From Orobanche coerulescens (Eukaryota; Streptophyta; Magnoliopsida; Lamiales; Orobanchaceae): a stretch of DNA of 64,000 nucleotides. The notes below the pieces were generated by a model. The model ran no database searches. It worked only from the letters and a program-made list of their open reading frames with translations, and had not been told where the DNA came from. Shown here piece by piece: positions 37,625 through 47,858 of the stretch. Position 1 is the stretch's first letter. Every line of letters begins with the position of its first letter. Made by a program: the position numbers and the translations under genes. Location of the stretch: contig CM065804.1 in assembly GCA_033398695.1 (NCBI GenBank), positions 14,369,001 to 14,433,000 of the forward strand, given 5' to 3'.

Positions 37625-37935
37625 AGGCACCTGACGCCGTGTCGAGTGCACGATGGATACGACGGCCGATTTGTCACAAAGGCGCCGAGGACGCCCGTCC
37701 ATGGCACAGGCGTCCGCCGATTCCGCATGTCCATAGCGCAGGTGTCCAGACCAGACGCCTCAGCCTTAGTATAGACGTCCTGGTCGGACGTCTGAACCAT
37801 GGACAGCCGTCTAGATCGGACGTCTATGCGCTGGAATAGGCGTCCTCATTGGATGCCCTAACCACGATCCTTGAGTCCGCACTGCATGCCCTCGCTTGGT
37901 GCAGGCGTCCTGGCCGGACGCCCGAGCCCTTTTTT
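37625..37935. repeat. Left subterminal GGCGTCC/GGACGCC repeats of the MULE
   Basis: About eight units of AGGCGTCC, GGACGTC and GGACGCC paired as short inverted repeats (TCCTGGCCGGACGCC, TCCTGGTCGGACGTC), with CCATGGCACAGGCGTCC. The right side 44955-45070 has related words (CCATGGCAAAGGCG, CACCATGGTACAGGC). Confidence 0.7.
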
Positions 37936-40089
37936 AAAAAAATAAAAATAAAATTTTTAATTAATAATTAATAATGTGTATTGTTTGTATGATTATTACT
38001 CATTAGTTGTATTGTTTGCTAAAAGCAGATGAGGGGAGGAGCGGGCAAATCTATGCCGCTAGTCACAGAGTTGATGGGTTCTGGAGCGCGTCACACCGCA
38101 GCTCGTGGTGTTGATGCTTCCGTCGTAGACATGGGAGGCAGAGCGTAGGATCACCTACCTTATACCGACTTTGGTACCGAGGATTCGAGCGAGTATTATT
38201 CGCACGACGAGGACGACGATCGTGACATGAACGAGGGCGGTGATGATTCTTCGTCCGCTTTGTGCCGGGTTCTAAGGGGAGAGGGGGAGGTTTGTCACTT
38301 CGGATCTACCAAGAGTAAACAACGTAGGGCGAGGATGACACATCATGGATGGTTATTGAGGAGTTTCTTGGTGGCCCTATCGACGGCAGCTGCTATCCCC
38401 GCCGGTGGGCATGTCACCGCGCATATCCGGACGGGAGAGATGAGAAGTCTGTCAAGTGTCACCAGGATCGCCGCTTGTCGAGCTTGAGTCCGCGGCGCTT
38501 AGTTATGTCACCCTCTTTAGTGAGCCGGATCTGGGACCGGGTTATCCCACATGACGGACGCCATGTTCATACACATTGACTCCCGCTGATTTCGCTCGCT
38601 GAGCGGTGGAAGCCCGATACGAACTCTTTTCACATGCCGTTCGATGAGATGACCATCATATTGCATGATGTGTGGCAGATCCTTCACATTCCTATCGAGG
38701 GGCGATTGGTTGATGCCGATAGCACATCTACACAGTTGCAGGTGGATGTGATGGAGGTTCTTGGAGTATCGCGGTCGGAGCTACTGAGTACTCACTGGGG
38801 GGTGGTGGCATACTTATGGACTCGATTTTCAGGTCATGCCGCGATGGAGGTCGAGTGGAGGGCACCCAAGCCGTAGCTTGGATGTGTAACACCCCCAGAA
38901 TACATCCGGAAATGTTACACGCCGTAGGCCCTTCTTACAAGGATCTACAAGGCTAAACTCTACTAGACTACAAAATGATTGACCGACCGGGGTCAATCTA
39001 AATACAACGCAGACCGACAAGGTCGTTAAACAATTCAAACAAATAAACTTTACATCTCAATGACAAAAATAAACTCGAATACGTAAAAGAACGACAACTC
39101 AATTTAATAAATGAAAACTACACCCATGCAAGGGTGAATACTCAAACGACAGAAATACCGACCAAAATGAAACAAAAGAAAAGACTCTAACTCGTGTGAT
39201 TAGTATCATTGTCCTCCATCTCCTTCCCACCAATCCCGTGAATGCTCCCGAGCCGCCAAAACTCGAGCGCATAACAGCACTCCACCCCGAAAATCCTGGG
39301 GTTAGCAACCGAAATTTTGCTAGTGCATGTACATAACACACAAGATATACGAATAATAATAACACAAAACTCAACAAATGTGAAACCTTAACACGAACCA
39401 CACACTCAAATGGTCAACACAGTAATAGTATTACATACACAAGGTGAAAGATAATCACATTTTCATATTCTCCGTATTTAACATAACACCAATAAAACTT
39501 TAAACGAGCCCAAGGAGTCGAGAAATCCCTTTTTATAAAAGGAAAAGTATTTTGATAAGAAAGTTCGAAACATTAATATTGACTCGGGCCATCTAGGGGT
39601 TTTGAAAATCAAATGGAAATACTTTCAAAATACTTCAAAAGCTCTCGGTCCTTGACCCAACATGTGGAAAACAATTTGCAAGAAAACTATCACAACGTTA
39701 TTCGGTCCTCGACCCAAATGATAAAACACTATCACAAGTGAATCATTACAACATCTCACGGGTTCTCGGCCCAATCCAAATAATATCATCACGAGATCAA
39801 ATCTCAACATCTCACGGGTCCTCGACCCAATACACGTAATAATCAACACAAGATAATCAAAGGCATAGCCTCTCATTCGACAAATCCCGCTCAAGACCCC
39901 GATTAATTAACCCTGAGATCTCACAAATATCCTTGGTTAATTAACCCCGATACCAACATTTAAAACAAATTGGAACGAACTCCGAAACACAATCCGTGGT
40001 CTACATCAAGACCAACATTCAAAGCAAGTTGCAAAGATTTAAATTTCAAAATCATTTGATAACGGGTCTTAGCTATCACTCAAATATCC

Positions 40090-40310
40090 GTTACCAATAA
40101 GCCTCGCCAGCGCCTCCTTGCACACTGTACCGGCGTTCACTCCACTATATTGGCCGCCCATTGCACATGTCACCGCGCCGGCTCACTCCCACAGAGCGCC
40201 TGCTCGCGCATTAAGTAACACCGGTGTTCACCAATCATATGGAGCCGCTCATTGAGCATAACAAAGCCGGAGTGCACGCCCGCCTCAGAGGTACCCGGAT
40301 ATGACGTCTC
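40090..40310 (-). repeat. Tandem module of solo LTR D
   Basis: About three imperfect units with CGGCGTTCACTCC / CGGTGTTCACC, GGCCGCCCATTG / GAGCCGCTCATTG and GAGCGCCTGC / CACGCCCGCCTC words. It holds the same relative position as 46800-46990 and 51184-51305. Confidence 0.6.
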
Positions 40311-40804
40311 TCATAACAAGTATTCACATTATTACAAATACCAAGCACACAATCATCCGTTGCAACAATTATCAAATCAATTCATCAATCCACATAATTT
40401 ATTCGCCAAGACGCAACTACGCAAAATAAACAATAACTCGCACGTTATTCATCAAGACTTAGCACATTAGGCCTTCAACACTATCAATTAATACTACATA
40501 ATTATCCACACATATCTATATATATATAATGTAAATACGTATATTCATAACATGATTCATACACTTCAAAGAACAATGATTTCACGTAATTATAATTCGT
40601 ATATCAAGGTACTTGCCTTGGTAATCTCTCGCGAATACTCCGGAAATACAGCTTGATTGGAACAATCCGTAACTCCAACGAAAACGACGATCGGAGAGGC
40701 TCAACACTGGATTATCGTAGGAAATTCGCCCTTAATATCCTATCATAAAATAAACAACCAATCACACAAGGAAAAGCATAAAAGATGGCCGAACCCTAAT
40801 CGTT

Positions 40805-40900
40805 TTCTTCGTAACGCACGCTACACACATACGTAACGCACGCTACGCCCGCACGTTAGCGCACGTAAGCTACAAGGATTAGCGCACGCTAAGCATGCAT
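40805..40900. repeat. Secondary palindrome group in LTR D
   Basis: Five motifs (GTAACGCACGCTACA, GTAACGCACGCTACG, GCACGTTAGCGCACGTAAGC, TTAGCGCACGCTAAGC), located downstream of the TATA box in transcription direction, unlike the main array. Confidence 0.7.
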
Positions 40901-41566
40901 CGATGCTTCTTCTCGCCTGCACGATCGCTTGCTCGAGGGTATAACGATTTAATGCATAGAGCTTAACGACGTTATATTCACACATATCTCACTCATGTGA
41001 ATCGAATAACCCTATGGTGTTGATGTCTACGAATTCCTGCTAATCCTCCCATCATAAGACTCACTCCAAATATTGATTATAGATCCTCAAAGGTAGTTCG
41101 AAAATCCGGGGTTGTTACCAACATTAAGTCTATGATCATTATGGAAACACCATACAATATGGTTTATTAATCTCAATTTTACCTTACTTGATTATCATAA
41201 CAAGAGTCGGACTATAACGTTCTTAACTCGGGTAACTAAAGCATGAACATTCCAACTTCCAAAAACATGGTGTTCGGATAAAAATCATCTATGGAGCTTA
41301 ATAATCCCGGTGGTATGTTCATCACATCCTTAAGAACACGAATTCAAGGTTGAGGTAGCATTAACATACCTTAATATGAAAGAAACGCAGAGACAAGAGG
41401 TAGCATCCAACTTCGATTGCTTGAATGTCAATCCAAGATGTTTCGTAACATAAATGATCGAGTCTACGTGTTCTATATGTGTTTTAGAGGGCTGGAGACC
41501 CTCTAGAAATGGAGGAAAACGAATTACAAGTGAAAGGGACGAAGAGAAATGAAATGGGGTATTGTC

Positions 41567-41580
41567 CATATATATAATAT
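41567..41580 (-). promoter_or_regulatory. TATA box of LTR D
   Basis: The reverse strand reads ATATTATATATATGG, directly after the palindrome array and about 545 bp from the LTR start. Confidence 0.5.
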
Positions 41581-41584
41581 CTTG

Positions 41585-41975
41585 AGATTTACGTACGTTA
41601 GTCTTAGCCATTTACGTACGTAATCGACTTAGCACACGCTACCCTTCGATCTTAGCGTACGCTATCGTTCACTGATAGCTTACTGTCTCGTTCTGTACTA
41701 GCTTATGTACGTTACTCCCTATGCATTACGTACGTAAGCTACACACATTAGCGTACACTAGTTACAAACCTTAGCGTACGTTAACACCCGTTGACCCTAA
41801 AACTGTCCAGGTTCATCCGCGGGAATCTTTCCGAGCCCCACCACCAGCCGTCCATGTGCTAGCCAGCATGTTCAATAATTGACCTCCTTACGTACGCTAC
41901 GTCTAGCTCGTAGCGTACGCTATTTCAGTCAGAACGCACGTTACGCTTTACTCGTTAGCGTGCGTACACGTAGTT
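41585..41975. repeat. Main TAGCGTACGCTA palindrome array of LTR D
   Basis: About twelve units, such as TTTACGTACGTAATC, CTTAGCGTACGCTATC, ATTACGTACGTAAGC, TTAGCGTACGTTAAC, CTTACGTACGCTACG and GTAGCGTACGCTAT. Spacers vary from 10 to 45 bp. It lies upstream of the TATA box of the LTR in transcription direction. Confidence 0.85.
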
Positions 41976-43385
41976 GCATGTGAAGGATTAAAGGTTGATA
42001 TTATCATGCATGAAGATATGAATACAGAAACGGTCGTACTTCGATTATTGATAGCACCATTTCAGGTAATACAGGGTTCAAATACAGATGAAAATACCCA
42101 ATAATTTATCCGGATATTACAGGATGTGGTTGTTATTTGGATCCACCTTGTTTGTTGACAAGAGTGGTAACCGGATTAGGTCGTCCTGCTTATTGGAGGT
42201 GAGGGACGGTATGGATACGACCATTCAGTATTCATGGGGTTCGCCCGCATTGGCTTTCATGTACTGTCAGCTCGGTATCGCTAGTCGCGGTGACTCCATG
42301 AGTATTTGTGGATGTCTTACCCTGCTCGTGCTTGGATTTATGAGTATTTTCCCCGCTTCCGACCTCATCGAGAGCGTATGATTGTTGAGTCCACGCACCT
42401 CGAGCTTCTACATGGAGTGTCCAGCCGAGGGTAAGGACGAGCACCGACTACGCCTTTGTGTCTCCGCATTGATCCGCCAATGTACCGCAGAGGTATAATG
42501 ATTCCTTCTAACAATCTCACAATTCATTTAAAAATAACTTGTTTAATTTGTTGATTATATGTATGCAGATACAGTGGTTGCCTTATGGCCCTGATCCAGT
42601 AAGGGATGTCCGAAGGACCACATTCATTGGATGGCTGCGATATTGGGATATTATCGAGCCATACATGCCTGGTCGGGCATTACGGCAGCTCGGTTATGTG
42701 CAGACCATCCCTTTCCCGATCACCAGACCGGAGAAAGTGGTTCGGGCGTGGACGAGCAGATTATACCTAGTTGAGTACCCCATTCGGATGTCATCTGATG
42801 CTTGGATGATGTTTCCGGGCGCATGCAGGCTTCCTCTCGCTGACTATCAGGCTGCTACTCATGATCAGGCTACATGCGCCGATGATTACATTGAGTGGTA
42901 TTATTGGTATTCGCACCTCGCCCATCGAACGACGGTGCCGCACTGACCAGTTGATCCCTTCTCGTTCTAGCAATGACACGTATGTTGTTTAACTTTGCAC
43001 TTTGTTTCATTTCATCATACATTACTCATTATATTATATTGTCTATATTTTTACAGTGGGTGAGTCGATTGGCCGGTATTACTCAAAGATCAGATCAAAC
43101 ACCTTCCCTGCATCAAAGCGCATGCGTTTATAACGATGCTTGAGGAGTACATGAGGGATCGCATTTCGCCAACTGATTTTTTTCATCTCGTAACATTTGT
43201 ATTTTGTTTGCTTTGCGTATGACGGTATTACCCAACACCGTAATATTTTTTCATGTTTTAGTAGTTTTTATGTATTTTGTATTTTGCTGTTTTTTCTCTT
43301 CTGCATACATTGTAATAACAATCAACTATCACGATCAACAAAAACGAAAGTATTAATAATTAAGGAACATACAATAAATTCATTT

Positions 43386-44868
43386 TTACATCATACCGAC
43401 TAATCTATTCCATTTTTCTGTCCTGGTCCTATACAAATTCTCCCAGCCACCAACACTATTATCATGGTATTTAAACCAGTTAGTCACTATGGGCGGTACA
43501 GGAAAATTGCGCATTAAATCTAGACAAAGAAAATGTTTGTACGTATCCCCTAAATGACAAATGACAATCCCCTGGTTCACTTTGGTCCACACGGTATCGA
43601 GGGCTCCGGTGGAAGAGTTAAGCCATTGCTTTAACTCGGCATGTGCACTCTCTACTCTACAAGTGGTTGTGTTTCCAAAATGAAGCACTTTATTCTTCCA
43701 CGCAACAACGAACATCTCCTTATATTTTATCACCTTTGGATTCCATCTCCATGTATCCTTCATGAGTTGCACCGCTTGATCGTATTCCTCTTCGGTCGCC
43801 GCTTCCATGATTTTCTTCCATTTCCCATTTTTAAACTTTTGGCCAATTTTTTTATCTTTTCCACAAACTATGTAGATATTGTCTTCAACATCCTTATTAA
43901 TATGCCATGTACAAAGCAAGTGGGCACTATGTGGAAATATCTCTCCAATAGGACGCATCAATCCCAACTCGCGATCCGTAACAATAGTTGTCGGATGAAC
44001 ATCAAACCCAAGCAAAATTTCAACTTCTCCAACACCCACACATAAATCGATTCGGTCTCATCTTTCATAATTGCATAGGCGATTAGGAAGTTCTTGTTAC
44101 ATAGAGTCATCCCGACTATCTCGAGGAATGGCATCTTATACTTATTCGTTTTGTAGGTAGAATCCATGCCAATGAACCATCTGTAGGTCCGGATTAAGTT
44201 GATTGATGTTGGATGTGCCATGAACACGTGGGTAACAACATTTGTATCCGGGACGGCCTGCGTCCAATGTATGTAGTTATTCATCATATCCAAATGGTGA
44301 AACTGACCGACGACATCTCTTTCTTCAAAATCATGCTTCCTCAAGTGGTCTCTATAGTTATAGATATGTCGTCTAGTCGGTTTGTCCTCGGGAAATTTAT
44401 TCTGAATGGCCGCCAAGATGGCACATGACTTGGCTTGAGCAGCACTCATCTCACGAACAACTTGTTTGGCCGATTTACTCAGTCCACTCATTTGACGATG
44501 CCCCTCTGGATATACAATAAATGAGTGATTGTGCATACCCTTACTCCCAGACATCGGTCTGATTATCCAACCAATCAAGTCATGCAATTGTTCGGCCTTT
44601 ATCCGAAATGTGCACTTGCATGCTTTCGTCTTTGTGTCCTTTCGAGCAGCAACATCTAAATCTCTTAATACCCTCCGCACTGCTCATCACGGTTACATCT
44701 CAATAGCTTTGTCTTTCCTTTATTCTTGTACGACAAAATGATCAACTCGAAACCAATTTGAAGAGCAATTTTTTTCGCCCAACCAATCGCATCACAATCA
44801 CTATCGAATATTTCGTCATTGACGAAATAACCACTATAATCAACGCCGCCACCTTCAAATTCTTCCAA
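43386..44868 (-). pseudogene. MULE transposase (MuDR/FAR1-like)
   Basis: Three overlapping reverse frames form one protein. The N-terminus (44665-44868) has GWAKKIALQIGFELIILSYK and CNRDEQCGG, a FAR1/MuDR DNA-binding type. The middle (43958-44680) has CTFRIKAEQ, GWIIRP and MHNHSF, then the MULE domain with FIGMDSTYKTNKYKMPFLEI and YAIMKDETESIYVWVLEKLK. The C-terminal part (43386-44039) has TIVTDRELGLMRPI and HLLCTWHINKDV, with VESAHAELKQWL. Candidate DDE residues are Asp in GMDSTYK, Asp in VTDREL and Glu in ESAHAEL. Frameshifts lie near 44670 and 43990-44040. The role is nuclear cut-and-paste transposition. It is better preserved than most coding sequence in the window but not intact as written. 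Confidence 0.9.
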
Positions 44869-44954
44869 TATAACATGAAATTTTTAATTGACAGAATGTT
44901 AATAATAATACCAATAATTTTTTTTATTAAAATTTAAAATCATGCAAAAAGCGA

Positions 44955-45070
44955 CTGTGACGCCCGTAAATTGCGCCTGACCATGGCAAAGGCGTTTGGC
45001 ATGGACGCTCGACCACAAGACAGCGTCAATCGACGCCTGCACCATGGTACAGGCATCTGAATCTCGACAA
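44955..45070. repeat. Right subterminal repeats of the MULE
   Basis: GACGCCCG, CCATGGCAAAGGCG, GGACGCTCG, CGACGCCTGCACCATGG and TACAGGC. These are the counterpart of 37625-37935 in inverted order, with an AT-rich run on the inner side (44905-44945). Confidence 0.6.
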
Positions 45071-45319
45071 CTGATTTTGGCGTTTATGACCGTAGGTGAT
45101 GATTTGTTATCCGTTGTTTTCATTTCGGATCGATGATGTTGTCCTCGAGTGTTTTGTCGTGTTCGTTCCGTGCGATTTCGGAAAATCGAGTCGTCGAATC
45201 ATGGTGGTCGCACCGCCGGACGGTTGAGGGCACTGGTCTGACGGTTGCGTGTATCGCCGGACGAAAGTGGAGGCACCGCCGAACGGGTGCAGGCACCGGT
45301 CGGGCGGGTGCGGCAGAAT

Positions 45320-45700
45320 CGGGCGTAGCACACGCCACGGCCGGAAGGTAGCGCACGCTACGGCCGGGAGGCGACACGCCACGCCCGGTTAGCCGCGCGC
45401 TAGTCGGCCGAGACAGTAGGGGCAGAGAGGTTCTCGACTCAGGAGGATCGGCATGTAGAGCACGCCATCGCCGGATATCACGACGCTACGGCCGGCAGTA
45501 GCGACGCCACGGCCGGAAGGTCGCGACGCTACTCCGCCAAGCTGCCTAGTCCAGAAGTCTCGATTGCGGCCGGGCCGACAGCGCACGTGTCCAGCGCATG
45601 ATGGCGGGCCCCGACCGAACATTCTCGACCATGATCGCCTGTTAGCGCAAGCTAGCTCGGCACTTAGCACACGCTAGCTCGGCACTTAGCGCACGCTAGG
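45320..45700. repeat. Alternating TAGCGCACGCTA / CGGCCGG palindrome array of LTR C
   Basis: About eleven units alternate the two palindromes: GTAGCGCACGCTACGGCCGG, GTAGCACACGCCACGGCCGG, GACGCTACGGCCGG, TTAGCACACGCTAGCTCGGC, TTAGCGCACGCTAGG. The array ends 10 bp before the TATA box. Confidence 0.85.
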
Positions 45701-45709
45701 CTGCACCAG

Positions 45710-45717
45710 TATAAATA
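45710..45717 (+). promoter_or_regulatory. TATA box of LTR C
   Basis: CCAGTATAAATATGACC; TATAAATA is a consensus TATA box. A pyrimidine-rich stretch follows about 40-60 bp downstream, fitting a transcript start. Confidence 0.7.
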
Positions 45718-46799
45718 TGACCGAGCAGTCATATTTTCACCCATTCTTCATTTCTTTCCTTCCGTGTCCGTGGATGGAGCCTTGGTGAGCATGAAGATAT
45801 GTTGTTATACTATGAATCCAAGATGTTTGGGAGCTTATATCATCGATTAATCACTCCATAACATCCTTCAATCCAGCGAATCAAGGTTAGTTTTCCTAAA
45901 ATCCTAGTTTTGGGAAAATTGGGGATTTTCTTTGATTTCATCCATTTAATTCGTCATAACTTAGAATAGTGATGGATTGATGATTATTAAGTTGTATTAT
46001 ATCGAATCCTTTGTTTTTTCACGGTTGGATTTCGAGGATTTGTCGTTTTATTGACTTTCTAATCGACGCCTTGAAGGTGTTCGATAAAATATCACAAAGG
46101 GGGATTCGGGCATTCTACGATTATTCTTCCTCATACGATCGTCAATTTATTCATGGTATGATGTTAGGGTAAGATTCCTTGCGAAGAACCCGAGTCGGAA
46201 CCCTTCCGCTCGCCGTTTCCCGATCGGTTATGTTACCGCTGCTCACGTGAGAGTTGTGGGCATTCGAGATTTCCCGGTTGAGCCATGTTCGTCGGAGTAT
46301 ACAATATCGATTATCAAGGCAAGTTTCTTGCCCATACATTACGTGTTTTGTGAATATAATGGTTGGTAATCAACGATATCTGCTAAACGAATGTTTACAA
46401 CTATTTTTCAAAAGAATCGATATATTTACAATCACGGTTTTCTTTTAAAGATGATTCTCGTTCGGGAATTAATGTGCTTAATTGACTATGTGTGTTAGTG
46501 TCGTATAGGATCACCCTATTTTCGAGTGATGCCATTATGTGTGATTTTGTCGTTTGTAAGTTTAAAGTTCAATAATTTTGATAAGATTGCGTGTAGAGTC
46601 ATGCGGATGTGTGTGAATATGTGAGCTTATGTGATATTGGTTGTGCCTTTCTGCTATTGAGATAGTGTGCTTCTTTGTTGTTCGTATTAGTTCGGGTCAT
46701 GAGTATGTGTTGGATAATTTGGCCATTCTAGCAAAATACCTCGACTATATATATTGTGACTCTTGAGGATTTCGGTTTTGGAAATTGTGAATTGATGAG

Positions 46800-46990
46800 A
46801 GTTGTAAGGTTTTTCTCGGGTACTCTCACTCGGGTTTGACTCGACGGGGTCACACGGGGACCTGGTGGCTTAGCGGCTGGACCGGGTCACGAGAGTTACT
46901 TTCGAGTGAGCATTCTCACTTGGGGTCGCTCGACGGGGCGCACAGGGGCTTGGTGGCTTGAGGGCCGGACCGGGTCGCGAGAATTGCCAG
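46800..46990 (+). repeat. Tandem module of LTR C
   Basis: Two units of about 100 bp: TCTCACTCGGGTTTGACTCG, ACGGGGTCACACGGGG, CTGGTGGCTTAGCGG, GGACCGGGTCACGAGA; the second has TGGGGTCGCTCGACGGGGCG and GGACCGGGTCGCGAGA. It shares GACTCGACGGGGTC with the module of LTR A. Confidence 0.8.
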
Positions 46991-47579
46991 AATGTTTATA
47001 CTGATGATTAATTGTGATATGTCCGGAGTATCACAATGCTTGGGGCTCGGGGTCGAGAGACATTATATATTGAGTCGTGGTGTTTGGCTAGAATGGCATA
47101 AGAATAATGTATTATGTGTAATATGTCTTTGGTAGTGAATTGAAGTTGATGATCGGGTCGTGGACCTTTGGGGCGGTGACCTTAAGTGTCTTTTGAGGAA
47201 TTAGAACTTTTCAATCAAAAATGTTTTCAAAACTCCCGAGATTTGGAAGTGTTTACAAAGTGCTTACTTGTTTCGTTTTACTTTCAAGACTTAAACTATT
47301 TTTAAATCAAAATATCTCGGGAAGTCTTTTGTTGTATTCTCGGAATGTGTTATGTATGGCTCGTATTTGCACTTTATACTTGTACTAGCAAAACAGTGGA
47401 GTTTTGCTAACCCCCTGTTAGGCGGATTTTTATACGCTTATTTATCATTATTTTTATATTCATTTGAAGTGTAAATCTGCATAAATGAGATTTTAATGCA
47501 CTATTCTTTTATGTTTTGCAGGAAATTGGAGTCCGGAAGCTCGAGCGGCGAAAAACGGGCCAAAACGGCAATTTCTGGT

Positions 47580-47760
47580 CATGAGCCGCGGCACAAGGAA
47601 AGCGGGCCGCGGCACACGAAGGTGACTAACAAGTGCCGAGCGAATCAGACCGTGAGCCGCGGCACAAGGATGCCGAGCCGCGCCCAGAAGAAGAAAAGGC
47701 GCCAGCATCTGCGGCTGAACACTAGGGGCCGCGTACGTATTAAGTGAGTCGCGGCCCACC
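47580..47760. repeat. GCCGCGGCAC palindrome array, left LTR of B
   Basis: Six units: GAGCCGCGGCACAAGG, GGGCCGCGGCACACGAAGG, GAGCCGCGGCACAAGGATG, GAGCCGCGCCC, GGGCCGCGTACG and GAGTCGCGGCCCAC. The matching array in the right LTR is at 59975-60160. The array ends about 90 bp before the TATA box. Confidence 0.9.
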
Positions 47761-47850
47761 GGGCGGTTTTCTTTGAGTCTTCGCGTTCGGCCGTTTTGGA
47801 GCCTCGTTCTCAACCTAATTCCCAGACGCGTTTTGAAGGCTAAATATAGC

Positions 47851-47858
47851 TATAAATA
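47851..47858 (+). promoter_or_regulatory. TATA box of LTR B
   Basis: AGCTATAAATAAACA; TATAAATA. The same site is at 60249-60256 in the right LTR. Confidence 0.7.

Larger units (their letters stand above)
38885..42121 (-). mobile_element. Solo LTR of a Tekay-type element (D)
   Basis: Reverse strand from TGTAATATCCGGATAAAT (42121) to GGGGGTGTTACA (38885), 3237 bp. It is flanked by a perfect 5-bp duplication GGATG (38880-38884 and 42122-42126). No primer site, gag or pol lies inside, so it arose by LTR-LTR recombination. Parts in transcription order: palindrome array 41585-41975, TATA 41567-41580, second palindrome group 40805-40900, AGGCAAGT motif (plus-strand 40611-40618), tandem module 40090-40310, TAGCAAAA hairpin near 39300-39330. 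It interrupts the PMD gene; removing it and one GGATG restores adjacency of its two halves. Confidence 0.93.
37576..43160 (+). pseudogene. Plant mobile domain (PMD, MAIN-like) gene, split by an LTR
   Basis: An ATG at 37576 (MSGKGKAP then stop) or 38030, after acceptor AAAAGCAG, may start it. An acidic stretch follows (38160-38240). The PMD itself comprises GGPIDGSCYP (38370), AERWKPDTNSFHMPFDEMTI (about 38599-38658), ILHDVWQILHIPIEGRLVD (about 38659-38715), GVVAYLWTRFSG (38800), then after the inserted LTR GSTLFVDKSGNRI (42140-42178), YSWGSPALAFMYCQL (42227-42271) and GCLTLL. After an intron (about 42492-42567, ending TGTATGCAG) comes WRYWDIIEPYMPGRALRQLG-like sequence with QTIPFPITRPEKVV. 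A further intron ends near 43056 (TTTTTACAG). The frame is shifted in several places, for example at 38460 and 38860. PMD proteins of the MAIN/MAIL group act in silencing and genome stability; many copies are transposon cargo. Confidence 0.75.
37400..45095. mobile_element. Mutator-like element with PMD gene and transposase, interrupted by a solo LTR
   Basis: A forward plant-mobile-domain gene and a reverse MULE transposase converge in the middle (PMD ends near 43160, transposase ends at 43386). Both outer sides carry the same class of GC-rich subterminal repeats (37625-37935 and 44955-45070) followed inward by AT-rich runs, as expected for inverted ends. Association of PMD genes with MULEs is known in flowering plants. 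Exact ends and the 9-bp duplication were not found, so the borders are approximate. A 3237-bp solo LTR sits inside. Confidence 0.65.
45100..47415 (+). repeat. Left LTR of element C, first part
   Basis: Contains a CGCCGGACGG-type tandem stretch (45215-45310), a palindrome array (45320-45700), TATA (45710-45717), AGGCAAGT (46317-46324), a tandem module (46800-46990) and a hairpin TAGCAAAA/TTTTGCTA (about 47387-47410). It is broken at CCCCC (47411-47415) by the insertion of element B. The rest of the LTR continues at 61110. Confidence 0.75.

Noticed and set aside
38227..38579. Two overlapping frames as separate small genes
   Set aside because: They are shifted pieces of the same PMD gene; GGPIDGSCYP and the preceding acidic part belong together.
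45107..45670. GC-rich frames on both strands, 70-94 codons
   Set aside because: They follow the tandem and palindromic repeats of LTR C; no domain is recognisable and both strands are open alike.
47493..47813. 106-codon reverse frame and its forward partner
   Set aside because: Lies over the palindrome array of LTR B; its presence in both LTRs is due to the repeat.
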